The notes: generated from the sequence alone by a model not told the origin. 64,000 nt of DNA from Mytilus californianus (GCF_021869535.1 NW_026262582.1:59966851-60030850), one strand, 5' to 3'. Counted from the first letter of the stretch, positions 37,411-51,107 are shown. Numbers and translations: made by a program.

Positions 37411-38799
37411 AAAGCTAGTTCAAATCCGATTAGAACTATTCAAAAACATGGTCACACAGGCTGATATGCAAATTGTTATTTTAGTCGTTTTTACATGCAT
37501 TTAGAACAAATTAGAAAAGGGTGTTAAAATTACCAGACCTAATAATCACAGCATTTAAGCATAGAGAATGAAAGGGAAAAAGGTAGTGACAAATAAAATG
37601 TCATGTAATAATCAAGTTCTAGACATTCAGCCTTTATAACGATTTGCGTGGGTTGTTTCAACCTACAGTAGTATATGCTTGGATTATTTAAATAGTTTTT
37701 TTCAAATTGTGTAGTTGTTGATTATAAATTTAGAATTAATTTACAAAGAGCGTACTATATAGATGTGCAATAATTTCGTCGTAGTTTTCTGTAGAGAGTT
37801 TGATTTATTAATATGAAATTAAGGCTTCAAATCCATCATGACAAGTCATATTTATATGGTTTTGGCTATGCGGTTTACATCATTTTGGCCTATATTGCTC
37901 CTCAATATTAATACATCCTTGGCTTACATTTTTTTTTTGCGTATATGATGATATTATCCAGAAAAGTGTTTAGGATGTTCCAATTTTATAAAGTGTTCAT
38001 TATATTTTCTAGCACAAAGTGGATAGCGCTGCTGGTGGAAGTTAATCCCCGATGGTTTTAACAGCCTAAAATTCAATGCTTCCCAACTATCATGATTTAT
38101 AACATACATTTCGTTAATTCTTCTTAGATAAATTTATAAGCTATTTCGAAACTAAGGGTACAATTTCCTTAAGTGTTTTGGCGTTTGGCCATAAATCTCT
38201 TCAAGTATTTATACATACTTCAAACTGCTGGTTTCGAATGTTTCTAAAGAAGATAAATCTAACAAAGATTTTTCTTATATATAATTAATGCAGAATTATA
38301 TATAATGCCTTTCAAATTTTACATATTTTTAACTTAGTTGAAATCAAATGTTTAGTGCTGAATCTAGCAGATATCCTGTACCAATACAACAGAGCCAAAA
38401 CACTAACTTACTGCAATTAATCGTGGAAATTTTGAATAATATCATTATTTATATTAATAAACAAATTAAAAAAAAAAAAAAAGGATGTTTAACATATAAT
38501 CTGATCAAACGATTTACGAGGTTTTGTTAACGTAGAAAGATTAAATCTGTCATGATTTGGGGAAACAAGATTGCCGAAAACTAATTCAAAACTGTAGATG
38601 GTTTTAACTTTGTCTACATTTTTAATGATTCTAGCTGTACATATGTTATGATGGAGTCAATATGCATTCCTGAGCTTGATTGCAGTATCTGAAATCTAAC
38701 AAAATTTTGCATTAACTTTCTTGGGAGCAGTTACTGAAGAATTCGATTTTCTAATCCTATGAACTAAAAAGCTTTGAAGGCAAATAGTTATTGATATAA

Positions 38800-39497
38800 A
38801 AATAGGGAGATGAGGTATGATTGCCAATGAGACAACTATCCACCAAAGTTCAAATAAAGTGGATGTAAGCAATTATAGGCAACCGTACGGCCTTCAACAA
38901 TGAGAAAAAACCCATACCATATAGTCAACTATCAAACGCCCCGACATGAAAAATGTGAAACAATTCAAACTGAGAAATTTTAAGGCCTAATGTATAAGAA
39001 AACATTAACGAAAAACAAATATGACAGACGTGAACCAACGACAACCGCTGAAATAAGGCTCCTGACTTGGGACAGGCACATAAAGAATGTGGCGGGGTTA
39101 AACATGTTTGTGAGCGCTTTACCCTCCCCCTAACCTGGGACAGTGGTGTAACAGAACAACATAAGAACAAACTATAACAATCAGTTGAAAAAGGCTTAAT
39201 TCATCAGATCGATACAAACAGAAAAAAACATGAAACATAAACCAAGACCGGACGTGGCAGGGTATTTTTCCATCCCTCATCCTTGGAAAATGGACACTTA
39301 GTACAGATCTGAGAGTACTCGCAGTTACTGACATCTTGTTCAAAGCCAATAACAACTAATACAAAAAATCATGTAGCTAAGACTAAAATATCAATCAGTA
39401 CACATCCAACATCCAATGGATTTAGTGTAAAGACGCCATTAACAGTCAGAGAAAAAACATGACCTTGTGAAGTGCCAAAAAGCCAAACGATCGACAA
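38800..39497 (-). mobile_element. dispersed element L2 in T3
   Basis: Flanked by ATTGATATAA and ATTGAGATGA. Close to the T2 copy. Confidence 0.75.
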
Positions 39498-40003
39498 ATT
39501 GAGATGAGTCACTTATTGGGACTAAAACTAATGTAGTATGGCAAATATAAGACCACCACCATTTGTCTCGCAGTTTATGTACGGTCATGATATGTGTTGT
39601 TTCTGTTTTATATCTAAAAGGCAACATGAGTTGAAAATATATTGATTCCATTGCTTATCAAATAAACATTCAAAAGATGTTTAACAGAACTTAGTCCGTT
39701 TACAATGCTAGAAATCTCTAATTTCATTTCGGAAAGACGACAAATGTCTGTAAGAAAATTGTGGGGTCCTATTAATGCACTGATAATACTAGACTGGTTC
39801 CCTGTCCTTTACTTGTTAGGCTCTGAGAGATATAAGGATTAACACCAAGTTTGTCTCAGTTACCCGTATGCTGCAAGGCAGAGAACAAGCCTATCTTGTA
39901 TATTGATCATAACAATATTTTTGAACATTCATTTAGATGAAACAGACCATGGGTATACGTCAATAAATCGGTGATCATAGATATAAATACAAAAACACAT
40001 CTG

Positions 40004-40064
40004 CAAATGTTGTTGGGATGATACGGGTTATATTCTTCTCGTATATTTGATGATGATATGATAC
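40004..40064 (+). mobile_element. 61 bp remnant of element M in T3
   Basis: CAAATGTTGTTGGGATGATA through TGATGATATGATAC is the left end of M. It then joins TTATGTTTCCCATGACC, unit sequence that lies to the right of M in T1 and T2, so an internal deletion removed the rest of M plus its right flank. Confidence 0.75.
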
Positions 40065-41667
40065 TTATGTTTCCCATGACCATATGATTATGTCTTAATG
40101 CGTACAATCTCAAAAGTTATTTATTCTTGTAATTATTGAATAAACACGTGGCGAAATAAATAACAACACAAAAATTGCTTCAATCAATTTGACTATTTAA
40201 AGAATGCCATTTCAAGTTATGATTGTTTGATACAATTCATAATTTAAGTACTTTCGAATATTTTCTTCTGTGTTGCCGCTGCAGGGAATATATAGGTTGA
40301 TAAGGGTATTTCTTGATTATTATATCTTAACTTGTACTGGCCTTTTAGATTAATATATGACAGATTCTGTCAAAGGCAAAAAACGATTGATTATTTAAAT
40401 TATTGTATCAGTACAAAATACACAAAATTTTCAAAACTCGAAATAAAAAGACTAGTAAATTATGTAAAAGAACTACATTTCATTGTGTACGGCCGTCACC
40501 AAAAGACCAAACAACACATTATACAATGTAGTAAATAAAAACGGCTCTATGACAATACAAGAAATGAAACAAACGGCCGGATAGATGGTTATTACCCTAA
40601 TAAACATAAATAAAAGAAGAAAAATAGTAATGATAGGTCTCGAGACAATGCAAAGAAAGAAACTAACAGCTTTATTTCTGGTTGTAACCGCAATAACCTG
40701 AATAAATAAAAATGAATCAGAATGTATCAGATTTCGGACAAATTATACAACCTTTCGACTGTTGTCTTATAACTTGACAACTGGTATAAGTTTTTATATT
40801 TCCCAGATACAAATACAATTAACTTCTATTAAAACTGTAAACAAACAGCGACAAGAAGAGGAATTATGTCGGGATTGATTATCAAATACAACAATTTTCA
40901 AGAAACATATTCTACTTGCACTTACAGATATAATATATGCATGCTGTTGGTTAATATTGATAGCTTTCAATTCATGGGGAAAATGCCTATATAAAAAGAG
41001 ATGTGGAGAATACGTCAATAAAACAGCATGTATAAACATATAAAGATCTAGACCTTATTTTCGGAGAAATCATGATACATGCATCATATATCTAGTTATA
41101 TTTAATGAACTCCAACACCTACTTGAACTATACAAACTCTTTGTTAAAATGTTGATCATTCTGCTGAATTGGGTGTGATATGAAATTTTGCCTCTTGATC
41201 TTTCAATGTTAAACTCGTCAAACTTTTTTTTATTTCAACATCTAAATGATTGGGAAACATTTCATGCCACACGAGAGAGGATGTTACATCTGATGTTGTA
41301 ATGATCTTTTGACGATAGGTAGGCGAACTATATCTTTCCATTCTAAGCTCTGAAACAAAATAACTTAAAAGCAAATTTAACGATTTTCTATAAATGGCTG
41401 ATTAAAGTCGTCTATTAACAATGGCATAGCTACTGTTTGTAGGTTGTATGATACGATTCCCTGTGGGATCTTCTTATAATTATCTATTAATAAATCAGAT
41501 ATTCAGAACTTTGTATAGTAGTGTATCAGCACATGATTCAAACGAAGTCATTGGAAATCCTTGATAATCTCTGTTAAATTCATTTACGGATTAAGTCCGT
41601 ATTGGTACTTTTAGCTGTTATCAAATAGAGCAACGTCATTATGTCATGACCGTTATCAAATATTGAG

Positions 41668-41905
41668 ATGTAGATGTGGTATGATTGTCAAACATACAAA
41701 TAACTATTTATCAGAGACTAATTTGCGTAGAAGTAAGCAACTGTAGTTTGACCTACGGTTTTAAACAATATGTAAACCAAATACCGCCTACAATGCAGTT
41801 TAAATTAGAAAACCAACGGCTAGATGTATGTATAAATAAACAAACAAAAACCAAATATGACATACAGAAACATACAACTGCAATACAGTGTCCTGACTTC
41901 TTTAT
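41668..41905 (-). repeat. dispersed element L3 copy in T3
   Basis: Near-identical to the T1 copy at 18,500, including the 93-codon incidental frame. Confidence 0.65.
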
Positions 41906-42222
41906 TTGTTTATCAAGCAAAAAAGGCGAAACAGATACCAAAAGAGACATTACAAAATCAATGTGACGCAACAACATCATAAATGAAAAGATAAAAAGTC
42001 AACTGTGTACAAATCATCACAAAGAAAACTAAATCAACCGAAAATTTGCTATTTGATAGTTTTTTATCACTCATTTATTACTATTACACTGAGCCACATA
42101 TTTTTTGCAACAAGAGCAACATACTACAATATAATAACAAATTGGTCAAACATCGAAAACGATAACTAAAAATGCATGTCACTTATTGCAATTAAGTGAA
42201 CAAATAAATTTAATGCATTCAA

Positions 42223-42293
42223 AAAGTATAAAAATACCGCACTCAAAGAGAATATCCAAAATAGGAAGTCCATAAAAGTTGACAAAATCATTT
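42223..42293 (-). repeat. SINE, 3' portion, split by CACTA element (T3)
   Basis: Counterpart of 19,054-19,124; ends with the TTT target (42,291-42,293). Confidence 0.7.
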
Positions 42294-44208
42294 CACTACA
42301 AACCAGTAAAAGTCTGAAATGGCCTATATTTGTACTCGACTATACTGATTTTTACTCGACCAGTCTGAATTGGTCTGAAATTTACTTGATAATACTCGAC
42401 TGTATTCTGAACCATACTTAACAGTCTGAACTTGTACTCGACCAGTACTTAACCATTTTATTTTCGTCTGAACCATGCTCGACCTAGTCTGAACCATACT
42501 CGACCTTCTCTGAACCATACTCGACCTAGTCTGAACCATACTCGACTAAGTCTTAACCAACCTAGACCTAATTTTTGTATCTATCTATTGTATTTCATCA
42601 ATTTAGGAACTGTTTTTAACAGCTATTTCCCCTGGCTAGAAATTTGAACAACAATTTGAAATTTAAAATGTATTCAATATGGCATTGAAACCAAAATTTC
42701 ACAATAAACATAATACAAATTCAACACCATATTTATCAACACTTACATATATATATCACCTTTAAAATTAAAATAAGATAAACTGATCAAATAATCTCAA
42801 AACTGAATTGTGACTTATATTTTCAATGTTATTTAAATTGTTTTGAATGTTTCAGATATATCTTATGGTTACTGGACAATTTTCACCATATACTTAAGCC
42901 TAGTATAGATTTATGGTGTCAGTTGAGTTAAGTTAATAATGCAGTGAACATTTTTTTTTATTAAAATATATTTAAAATAGTATATAAAGCAACTTAATAA
43001 ATTTTAAAAATAACACCTTTGTTTTGTAAAACCAAGAATTTAAGATAATCATGATAATAGAACTTCCATAGCAATCCTTGATAACCATTTAAAAAAGGAA
43101 ATGTGTTCCAAAGTTGCAGAACAAATTTATTTCAATTAAATTTCAATAACTTTTGTCCAAATTAAAGACATGGCATACAAGAAGGACTTTAATAAAGTGT
43201 ATTTACCTCAGTACATGTGTGTTTTACAGGTAAAAAGAAAGCCCTTTTTTTCTTACACTCGTGTATTACTTATCTAGTGAATTCAAAAGGCCTTGCGATT
43301 TAAGTTTTACAGGATGTTGCAATTTTTAATGAATGTTAATTAGAAATTAATACTCTCTGACCAGGTGTGATCTTTTTAATGAGTTTGCCCCAAGCAGGAG
43401 GTATTACTTTATACTTTACCACTAATCAGAAGAAAAATTTTATCTATTTCTTTAATTTTTTTTATCCCCTTTTGATATATATTATATATAACATATCCCA
43501 AATTATAATAAGAATAGATATATTTCTAATATAAGGTTAAACAATTTCAGTGATTTTTTGGCTGTTGTTACCTCATTAAAAAGATAATTATATAACTATT
43601 GTATATAACCATGAAACCTATATAGTTTTTCTTTAGGAATTTAGTGAAATTAAGTTTAAAAAAAAAAAAACACATGCCAAACAAGAAGCACCTTAATAAG
43701 GTTTTATTACCCTCAGTAAAGGTGTGGTTTTTAGTTTAAAAAAAAACAATTTTTTTAACAAAACTCTAAAACTTTAAAATTAATATAATTGAATTATTAT
43801 ATAAGATAATTTAATTTAACTATCTCTATTTGATAAATCTGAGAATCATGTAAGGATGTAAAAATATATACAGCTAAATTTAAAAAAAATATATAGGTTT
43901 TTTGGTCAAGTATGGTTCAGACTGGTCGAGTATTGTTCAGACCTTTGGTCGAGTACGGTTTAGACTGAAAAAATTAGTCAAGTACAGGTCGAGAATGGGT
44001 TAAGACTGTTTCAGACTGGTCGAGTAATTGTTCATACTATTTTCAATGGCAAAGATAAGGGTCAAGTACAAATCAGTACGGTCGAGTATGGTTAAGACTG
44101 GGGTCGAGTAATGTCGAGTAAAATTCAGACCAATTCAGACTGGTCAAGTAAAAAACAGTACAGTCGAGTACAGATATAGGCCATTTCAGACTTTACTGGT
44201 TTGTAGTG
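42294..44208. mobile_element. non-autonomous CACTA DNA transposon, copy 2
   Basis: 1,915 bp with ends CACTACAAACCAG and CTGGTTTGTAGTG, TTT on both sides, in the same SINE position as copy 1. It therefore arose by duplication of the host unit, not by a second transposition. Left subterminal region to about 42,580, right from about 43,895. Differences from copy 1 are scattered substitutions and homopolymer length changes (such as the A tract near 43,660). No transposase. Confidence 0.88.
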
Positions 44209-44211
44209 TTT

Positions 44212-44350
44212 GCTATCAATCAACGGAACAAGTGAAAAGTAAATGCCATACTCCGGACTTGGTACAGGCATTTTTCTGAAAAATAGTCGTTTAAATCTAG
44301 TTTAACAGCTAACTAAACCTCCCACCTGTATGACAGTTGTTCATAGTTCC
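44212..44350 (-). repeat. SINE, 5' portion, split by CACTA element (T3/T4)
   Basis: Counterpart of 21,041-21,179. Confidence 0.65.
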
Positions 44351-45411
44351 GTTATATTGATAAAATAGGGTAAGCAACCCAAACAGACATTATAGGATAA
44401 TGTGACAACAATAAGAATCCAAAACTCTGTAAACATACAACACATACATAATAATATACCACATGATTTATGTCAGGAAATATTAACAAGAAGTAAACAT
44501 TCCTCCATAGGCAGGTGCTATTTTCTTTTTGATTAGATTATGTGGTTTAAAAAATATACTAGCTGTGTTAAAACTGTTTTATCATTATAATCGTTGTATG
44601 TGCTAGGACTGGTGATTAATTATTAATTAACCTATGGAAGTCAGTTAATTTGAAAATGTATTTTGTTCAAAATGTAATTATTGTGTTATTAAAGACAACA
44701 CTCTTGATGTTTTTTCTTTACATATTTGAGTTAAATTTCCTCTGACAGAAACGTTTTGAGAAATATACCCGCAATGTTTAATAATAATCTTAAACCATTA
44801 CTTTGAAAGTTGAGTGTTAGTTATTATGTATACGTCAATGAGACAGACATCCTACAGCAAAGAACAAAATGCATTTTGATGTGATTTTCAACAAAGTGTG
44901 TCATATTTCTAATGGCTATAGAAAACTTTGGCACATCCAAATTACCCAAGTTTACATTTAACATGTTAAAATAACAGGAAATTCAAACCCCTTGATGAAT
45001 TAAAGGGGAGTTATCTGGGTTTGTACTTTAATTCTAATAAATGAAAAGGACCATATATGAACATGTGTAGTAACTGCTGCAGTGATGATATACGATTTCT
45101 TGTTGATAAAATCAATTTGTTAATGGTCATTTTAATAAACCATTTTTTTTTCTATCTTTTATCCTACACAAACATGGATTTAAATCTGTATATGCAAACA
45201 TATCCGCTGGTATAATATCAAAAGGTCCCGTCACCGAAATATACATAAATCAGCTCGAAATTCATTTTTCAAATGTGATTTGTCATGCTCTTGTACATCG
45301 AGGCTAAATAGATTCTTCCTTACATTGTTTTTAGCAGCGTGTGAAACAACATTTAAACAAAACAAACGATAAGCTTGATTAACTGAAAATTTCCTGGTTT
45401 TTAGATCTAAA

Positions 45412-45852
45412 GGTTGCACTTTATAAATGCAGCTGTTTCACAAACCACGACTCTTTTGGGGAGATATATAATATTCATGGATCTTTTGTTTTGTTTACCT
45501 ACTGATTCCCAGATAAGATCTCTATGTTTTATATCGTAGAAACATAACTTGGGAATGTTACCAGTATATATACACATGAATAGCGGCCAAATTAAAAATT
45601 GTGGAAAACACAAAGTGAAGGGAGGGGTAGTACAGAATTTTAATATAAGTTTAATATAAGTCATGGCATATAAAAGTTGAAAATATGCCGCACAGCCCTA
45701 TATTTTGACCTTTGAAAAAATAGTAGTGCATTAGAGCTTTCCATTCTAGGATATGATTTTTTGCGAACTTTCCTGGTAAAAGTGGTACAGTTTTAGCCAT
45801 AAAAGGAGTTCCTTTGGAAAATTGCATTGTCTATATGTACAGAATTGCAACC
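45412..45852. mobile_element. 441 bp MITE-like element (T4)
   Basis: Same length, ends and TAAA flanks as 22,243-22,683, with very few differences. It travelled with the unit duplication. Confidence 0.8.
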
Positions 45853-48199
45853 TAAAACGTAATAATTTTAAGAGTCTGTCGGAAGAGTGAACGCTTTTGC
45901 ACCCAATTATTCTACATAGAAAAACGATCAGTTCAGTATTCGTAACAGAAGCATTTAATAATCATAAAATTAGATGTAGGCTATGCGTTATTGAGACAGA
46001 AGTCCAAGTAAACAAAGAAAATGTTTCCATTCCTTCAAAAGCTTTATTATTGTATAGCCTTTTAATAATGCGAGTCACTGCAGTTTTAGCCACATCTGGG
46101 CATTTTTTGTTTGATGAAATCTACGAACGTAATTTAAAAATCTAAGCTGTTTGGCATTTAAATTTATACTAGGAAATTCTTGCAGTTGCAAGGTATCAGT
46201 GTTTAATCATTTCGTAAGGAAATGAAGCCTTATTGTCATTGAAATTGTAGTCATAACTCGTTCTTATGGCTTCCAATTTTCAAAGTGAATCTGTATAGCA
46301 TATGTCAGCCTTAATATGTCTTTTTATTTTCTGATATGAATGACTTAGGACAACTTTGTCATTTAAAGCTTGATTATTAGAAAATTTCACATCACTACAT
46401 ACAAAAGATGACAACAGTTTAAATGACACTTGGGTATTCTGTGATCCCTCGATGTAATCGTGTCCGTGTCTGTGTCTAAAGTCATGTAAATATGCACATG
46501 TCGTAATGCATGTTGGTTTTATCTGTGACGATGTGATATTATAAATATCAGTAATTCTGGCTGATGTATCCAAAAATAACGCTGTTTCAGATATCTTCGG
46601 ATATCCTTAAGGATGTTAATTTCTAAATTTGGAAAATCTTTATTTTCATTAATACATTAATGCATTCTTGATATAATTCGGAGAACAACGAACAAACGCA
46701 TTGCTAAAAGAAAATAATACGTAATGATAAAAACAAAATCCACTAAGGAATTCCTAAGGAAATACTAAATAATAAATAAAGACCATATTAACAACCAGTA
46801 AAAGGGAAATTGTTCCGAATGAAATAAGTATTTCCAATGTTTTTAGATGCACCATTGGTCATAAGGATAGTACACATCGTGTTATAAAGTCTATTATTTC
46901 ATATCATAATGGAACAGAGAGGACAGGTAGTGGAAACGAATAATTGGACATTACAATTGTCATCTGTGACATGGATATTCCATGACATTCAAACTATCTA
47001 TTCCATAATATACATGGGCTACTTGAATGCATAAATAGAAATATGCAGTTCACATTGGGAAATATTGAATCATTGTTTGCAATCTACCCTCTCTGTCAGT
47101 TCTTCATTAGAGACTCTAAAGGACTAAGTAAAATTCATTGTGTGTACCCCGAAATAAAAACAATGTCACGTCATAGGATGAAACTCTATTGTTAAGTACA
47201 CTTTTTACTAATCATAACGCAAACGAAAAATTACTCAATATCATTCACGACATATGGAAAACTTCTCTGCATCTATGATATTCTGTATTTTAAGTTCAGT
47301 TTGACAAGAGAAAACATCAAAATCACTAAACATTAGAGGCACTCATGTTTAAATATTTTTTTTTAGTTTTTCTAATATCTGTGTTAAGATAAGAAAAAGC
47401 AAATATTTTCTACAAGTGCGCGTGGACAGGGACTGTGATTGTATGTACTCACACAAATCTTTGTAATTCTTTATAGAATCAACGACATCTGATTCAAACA
47501 CCTACGGAACATTTACATGTATATTCAAAATATTGCATTATACGTGTATCTTTAAACATATAGAACATATGAAAGGCTGTTAGGATCAATCTGGGAATGC
47601 ATTTCCTTGTAAAAGAATAAATGATTATACGATATTTCAAATGTAAATATCATTATTGCTCCGAATTTGCATGCACTTAGTACCAAAGAACATTATTGAA
47701 AAATCTCAAGATTAAATAAAATGATCAAAACAAGGTTGTTGTGTCTGAAAAATGAATGGCAAGGACAAGTACATAAAGTTCATTACAGTAAAAAAAAGAT
47801 GAAAACAATAATATTGATATGTCAAGAAATGAAATACCACGTTGATTTCAAGAGAAAACAAGCAATATAATGAGTGGATGACTTAAAGAAGATTTATAGC
47901 GATTGCAGTAAACCCAACACGTGCATATTGAATCACCTTAATATCATTTGCTATGGTTTAATATTTTGTTCTGTAAACCAATCAGTATGTTGTCGGTAAA
48001 CATATGTTGTTTTTAAAAAAACAGGTAAAAACATACACTCATTCATGTCTACTAAAACATTAATAATTTAAACTATAGAAATTCAACCTTTAAAATATGA
48101 ACTGAAAAAACGAAATACAAGTGACCTTGTTTTCAATTAGGAAAAAAGAAAACAACAGCCAATATCAACCATACATGTTTAGTTGTACTGTACGCCATA

Positions 48200-48680
48200 T
48201 GAAAATAAGGAGAGCTGGTATGCCAATAAGATGAGTATCCACCAGAGACCTAATGACGTGGCTTTAAACATTTATAGATCACCAAACTGCCTTCAACAAA
48301 GAGCAAACCTGTACCGTATATTCAGCTATAAAGACCCTACGTACAAAATGTAAACAATTCCAACGAGGAAACACATGGCCTATGAAATTACAGTAAGCAA
48401 AAAAAAACAAATATGAACGAGAGAAACCAACAAAAACTATTGATATACAGGTTCTTGACTTGGGACAGCCACACATATAGTTTTGTTAGGTTAGATATGT
48501 GTGTGTGCGTTAAACCCACACCACATCCTAATATGTGACAGTGATATAACAGAATGACAAACAAACAAACGTCAGATACAGTTGGAAATGCATTGACTAA
48601 TCAGATCGGTGCGCAGAACAAAATTTAATTTATATATAGCCAAAATATAAAGTATCAGTCTAAGAGTATTCGCATTTACT
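48200..48680 (-). repeat. dispersed element L1 copy in T4
   Basis: Starts GAAAATAAGGAGAGCTGG as the truncated T2 copy does, then continues with T1-like sequence (AAACTGCCTTCAACAAAGAG). This is the uninterrupted version of what was cut at 25,120. Confidence 0.7.
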
Positions 48681-49047
48681 GAAAGCTAGTTAAAAGCCGA
48701 TTAAAACTTATAAAAACATAGTCTCTTAGGCTGATATGAAAATTGTTGTTTTAGTCGTATTTACATGCATTTAGAACAAATTAGAAAAAAGGTGTAAAAA
48801 TTAACATACCTGATAATCACAACATTTAAGCATAGAGAATGAATGGGGAAAAGTTAATGTCAAATAAAATGTCATGTTATAATCAAGTCCTAAACATATA
48901 ACCTTTATAACGATTTGCGTGGGTTGTTTCAACCCACAGTGGTATATGCTTGGTTTATTGCAATTTTATTTCCATATTGTGCAGTTGTAAATTATAAATT
49001 TAGATTATTCATTTACAAAGGGTGTACTATAAAACTATTATAGATGT

Positions 49048-49140
49048 ACAATAATTTCATCATAGATAACAAGATAAAAGTTTGGTACGACAAACGCACG
49101 TTTCCTCTTCGAAATATTCATCAGTGACACTCGATTAAAA
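49048..49140 (+). repeat. truncated copy of CATCATAGATA element (T4)
   Basis: TTCATCATAGATAACAAG to CAGTGACACTCGATTA; counterpart of 12,212-12,300. Confidence 0.65.
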
Positions 49141-49300
49141 AAGAATCTTAGCTGTTTATTTTCATGTCTGCTGTCGTACAATTGTTTTTTTTAATTTTGT
49201 ATCACAATACGATACACGATTATTTTTTTGCAAGTGTGAAAACAGTTAGTTTGGGAAATATGGTTATATCAGATTAATTATGAAAAACTATTTTGTGATT

Positions 49301-49458
49301 TCAGAAACTTTCTCCAAAACATGCATTGTTTGTTTCATTTTCTTGAACTTCTTGGATATCGCTGCTGATGGAAAATAAAATGCCAAGACTATCCTTATCG
49401 ATGTAGTCAGTTCTTTGCAACTTACATCTTTTTAACATATATTTTGTTATGAATGTTT
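49301..49458 (-). CDS. possible terminal exon or exon remnant, unknown product
   Basis: On the minus strand TTTCTTTTAG abuts 49,458, followed by 158 open bases to a TGA at 49,301. The roughly 52 residues include KRCKLQRTDYIDKDSLG, FSISSDIQEVQ and NNACFGESF, a more protein-like composition than most frames here. It lies directly beside the tail of element R (49,462 onward), and T1 lacks the segment. No family recognised. It could be an exon captured next to R, part of an older repeat, or chance. Confidence 0.15.
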
Positions 49459-49461
49459 CTA

Positions 49462-49868
49462 AAAGAAAGGCAAAAGATAACAAGTAGACATTCAAACGTA
49501 TTAGTCATAAATAAACTGACAACGCAATTGCAAAAGAATAGATAGACCAAAGGACAAACAGCAGCATACAAAACATAACAAAGAAAACTAAAGACTGCGA
49601 ACACGAGCCCCACCAAAAACCGGAAGTTATGGCAGATGCTCCGGAAGCGTAATTAGATCCTGCTCCGCATGTGGCACCCATCTTTTTACTCATGTCAGTA
49701 CACAACCGGTGATGAGACTTAATCGATAGGCTACATTTGGGAAAGAATGACGGGATTGTGGTAACGACGATTAGAACATATCCGTCGTTATCTGTTAAAC
49801 AGATATTTCATAACGGTTATCCAACTCGCGATGTCGTCAGTATAATTTTCGTAGGGATAATTTCAAAA
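49462..49868 (-). pseudogene. element R: tail plus decayed RT-like C-terminus, first part (T4)
   Basis: Minus strand. 49,640-49,868 corresponds to the coding end seen at 12,490-12,795, and 49,462-49,640 is the non-coding tail (GGGGCTCGTGTTCGCAGTC, TGTTTGTCCTTTGG), matching 424-632. It is interrupted at 49,869 by a 186 bp foreign piece. A 66-codon frame here (49,505-49,705) is an accident of tail plus coding end. Confidence 0.65.
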
Positions 49869-49869
49869 T

Positions 49870-50054
49870 CCCTTAAAAATGCCATTTGAAGTTATGAATG
49901 TTTGATACAATTCATAATTTAAGTACAATCGAAAAATTTTCTTCTGTGTTGCCGCTGCAGGGAATATATAGGTTGATAACGATATTTCTTGATTACTTTA
50001 TCTAAATTTTAGATTAATATATGACAATTTCTGTCAAAAGCAAAAATGGTTGAT
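49870..50054 (+). repeat. templated insertion copied from elsewhere in the unit
   Basis: 185 bases (TAAAAATGCCATTTGAAG through GCAAAAATGGTTGAT) nearly identical to 53,126-53,306 of the same unit, but placed inside element R. It is bordered by two copies of a 49-base R segment, at 49,821-49,868 and from 50,055 (both with CCAACTCGCGATGTCGTC). T1 has the site without insertion near 12,680. Confidence 0.85.
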
Positions 50055-50200
50055 CCAACTCGCGATGTCGTCAGTATAATTTTCGAAGGGATAATTTCAA
50101 ATTCACCACTGAAAACTCTTGGTTTTATAGCTTCCTTGTAAGCAGCAATCTTCTGTCAAGGAAATCATTATAGAAAACGCCAGCCCATGAATTTTTCTAA
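50055..50200 (-). pseudogene. element R coding remnant, second part (T4)
   Basis: Repeats the 49-base border, then continues to CTTCCTTGTAAGCAGC and CAAGGAAATCATTATAG, the part encoding NDFLDR-like sequence at 12,740-12,795. Frame lost. Confidence 0.6.
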
Positions 50201-51107
50201 AGTTTTCTGTAAACAGTTTTATTAATTAAAATGAAATTAAGGCTTCAAATCCACCCTGCCAAGTTATATTTAAATGGTTTTGGCTATGCGGTTTACGTCA
50301 TTTTGGCCTATATTGCTCCTAAATATTAATACATCCTTGGCTTACAGAAAAGCGTTTAGGATGTACCAATTTTTAAAAGTGTTCATTATATTTTCCAGCC
50401 CAATAGTCAGTGCTTCCAACTATCATGATTTATAACATACATTTCGTTAATTCTTTTAAGATAAATGTATAAGCTATTTCGAAACTAAGGATACAATTGC
50501 CTTTACGTTGTTTTGGCTATTGACCATAAACCTTAAGTATTTATACATACTCCAAACTTCTGGTTTTGAATGTTTCTAAAGAAGATGAATCTAAAGAAAG
50601 AATTATATATAAAGCCTTTCAAATTTTAACATATTATTAACTTAGTTGGAAACAAATGTGCAGTATTGAATCTTGCAGATATCCTGTACCAATACGACCG
50701 AGCCAAAACACTAACTGACTGAAATTAATTGTAAAAATTTAAAATATTATCATTATTCATATTATTCAACAAATTTAAAAAAAAAAAAACAAAGAAAGAT
50801 GTTTAAATCTAATCAAACGATTTACGAGGTTTTATTAACGCAGAAAGATTAAATCTGTCATGATTTGGGGAAACAAGATTGCCGAAAACTAATTTCGAAA
50901 CTGTAGATGGTTTTAACTTTAACTACATTTCTAATAAGTCTGGCTGTACATGTTATGATACAGTCAATATGCATTCCTGGGCTGGATTGCAGTATCAGAA
51001 ATCAAACGAAATATTTGCATTAACCTTCTTGCGAGGAGTTATTGAAGAATCCGGTTTTCTTATCCTATGAATTAAAAAGATTTTAAGGCAAATAGTTATT
51101 GATATAA

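Larger units (their letters stand above)
34084..44499 (+). repeat. tandem macro-unit T3 (10.4 kb)
   Basis: Begins inside the MITE after the DIRS fragment. Landmarks: CACCCAATTA 34,537; GTGACGATGTGATAT 35,211; GTTCTTCATTAGAGAC 35,782; GTGCGCGT 36,096; L1 36,918; L2 38,800; M remnant 40,004; TACGGCCGTCACC 40,489; L3 41,668; SINE/CACTA 42,223-44,350. Two deletions are visible by comparison with T1/T2: most of M (joined at 40,064/40,065) and about 510 bp at 40,434 (T1 16,846-17,354). From 40,434 rightwards it is almost identical to T1 from 17,355. The stretches 34,475-36,917 and 37,411-38,799 contain no gene. Confidence 0.85.

Noticed and set aside
49505..49705. 66-codon frame with a hydrophobic stretch, resembling a small membrane protein
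   Set aside because: It lies across the decayed end and tail of repeat element R.
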